Assembly (NCBI GenBank): GCA_009837685.1
Contig: VXTA01000242.1
Coordinates: 1 to 5,475 of the forward strand
DNA length: 5,475 nucleotides
Direction: 5' to 3'
Origin: Chloroflexota bacterium
Lineage (GTDB): Bacteria; Chloroflexota; Dehalococcoidia; Lucifugimonadales; Lucifugimonadaceae
The position numbers were made by a program, and so were the translations under genes. The notes below the pieces were generated by a model. It was not told the origin of the DNA and ran no database searches. It saw only the letters and a program-made list of their open reading frames with translations. This document shows, piece by piece, positions 5,428-5,475 of this stretch (within the stretch, counting starts at the first letter, position 1; each line of letters starts with the position of its first letter).

Positions 5428-5475
5428 TTAGGTCAGCTCGGTTTCTCCCGCAGATTTAAGGATGTTGGACGGCTC
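5428..5475 (-). other. Partial ORF ending in TAA, in frame with the nuclease-like gene
   Basis: The right edge encodes EPSNILKSAGETELT followed by TAA (5430-5428), in the same frame as the downstream extension. It could be the C-terminus of another gene lying beyond the window. It could equally be the true N-terminal part of the nuclease-like protein, cut by a nonsense codon. Fifteen residues are too few to identify a family. Confidence 0.3.

Noticed and set aside
3433..5430. Reassignment of TAG/TAA as glutamine codons in this organism
   Set aside because: The aminotransferase and the nuclease-like gene both end with TAG at sensible family ends, so TAG still functions as a stop here.

Overview
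The window looks like a stretch of ordinary bacterial chromosome of moderately high GC. The gene content and protein style suggest a member of the Chloroflexota, most like marine Dehalococcoidia/SAR202 genomes: a Thr-Pro-rich lipoprotein linker, TTG starts, weak Shine-Dalgarno sequences, and a YchF-like protein of divergent type. This assignment is inference from remembered protein style, not from a search. No RNA gene, mobile element, phage gene or CRISPR array is visible.

Layout, left to right. A 5'-complete but window-truncated YchF/OLA1-like P-loop NTPase gene runs leftward off the window (1-515). It is separated by a 109-bp divergent promoter region from holA (625-1599), which encodes the delta subunit of DNA polymerase III. 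Downstream on the same strand is a TPR lipoprotein (1684-2655) with a signal peptide, a lipobox cysteine, a Thr/Pro linker and six TPR units. It converges on a leftward class I SAM-dependent methyltransferase (2674-3378). A 178-bp divergent gap follows. It holds an apparent but interrupted N-terminal extension of the methyltransferase and a tiny ORF that overlaps the TTG start of a PLP-dependent aminotransferase (3557-4771). That gene ends tail-to-tail, sharing a CTAG, with a leftward PD-(D/E)XK nuclease-like gene (4768-5367). The coding-like sequence of this last gene continues upstream through an in-frame TAA to the right window edge.

The genes do not form one pathway. They are a housekeeping replication gene, a translation-associated NTPase, an envelope lipoprotein, a methyltransferase, an amino-acid aminotransferase and a possible DNA-processing nuclease, in alternating orientations. 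I find no convincing new multi-gene system. The most unusual signal is that both rightmost leftward genes have recognisable N-terminal coding sequence cut off by an in-frame stop (TAG at 3433-3435, TAA at 5428-5430), with no standard start codon between the stop and the conserved region. Other points worth a look are the uncharacterised nuclease-like family, the loss of the Switch II glycine in the YchF-like protein, and an excess of the palindrome CGATCG.
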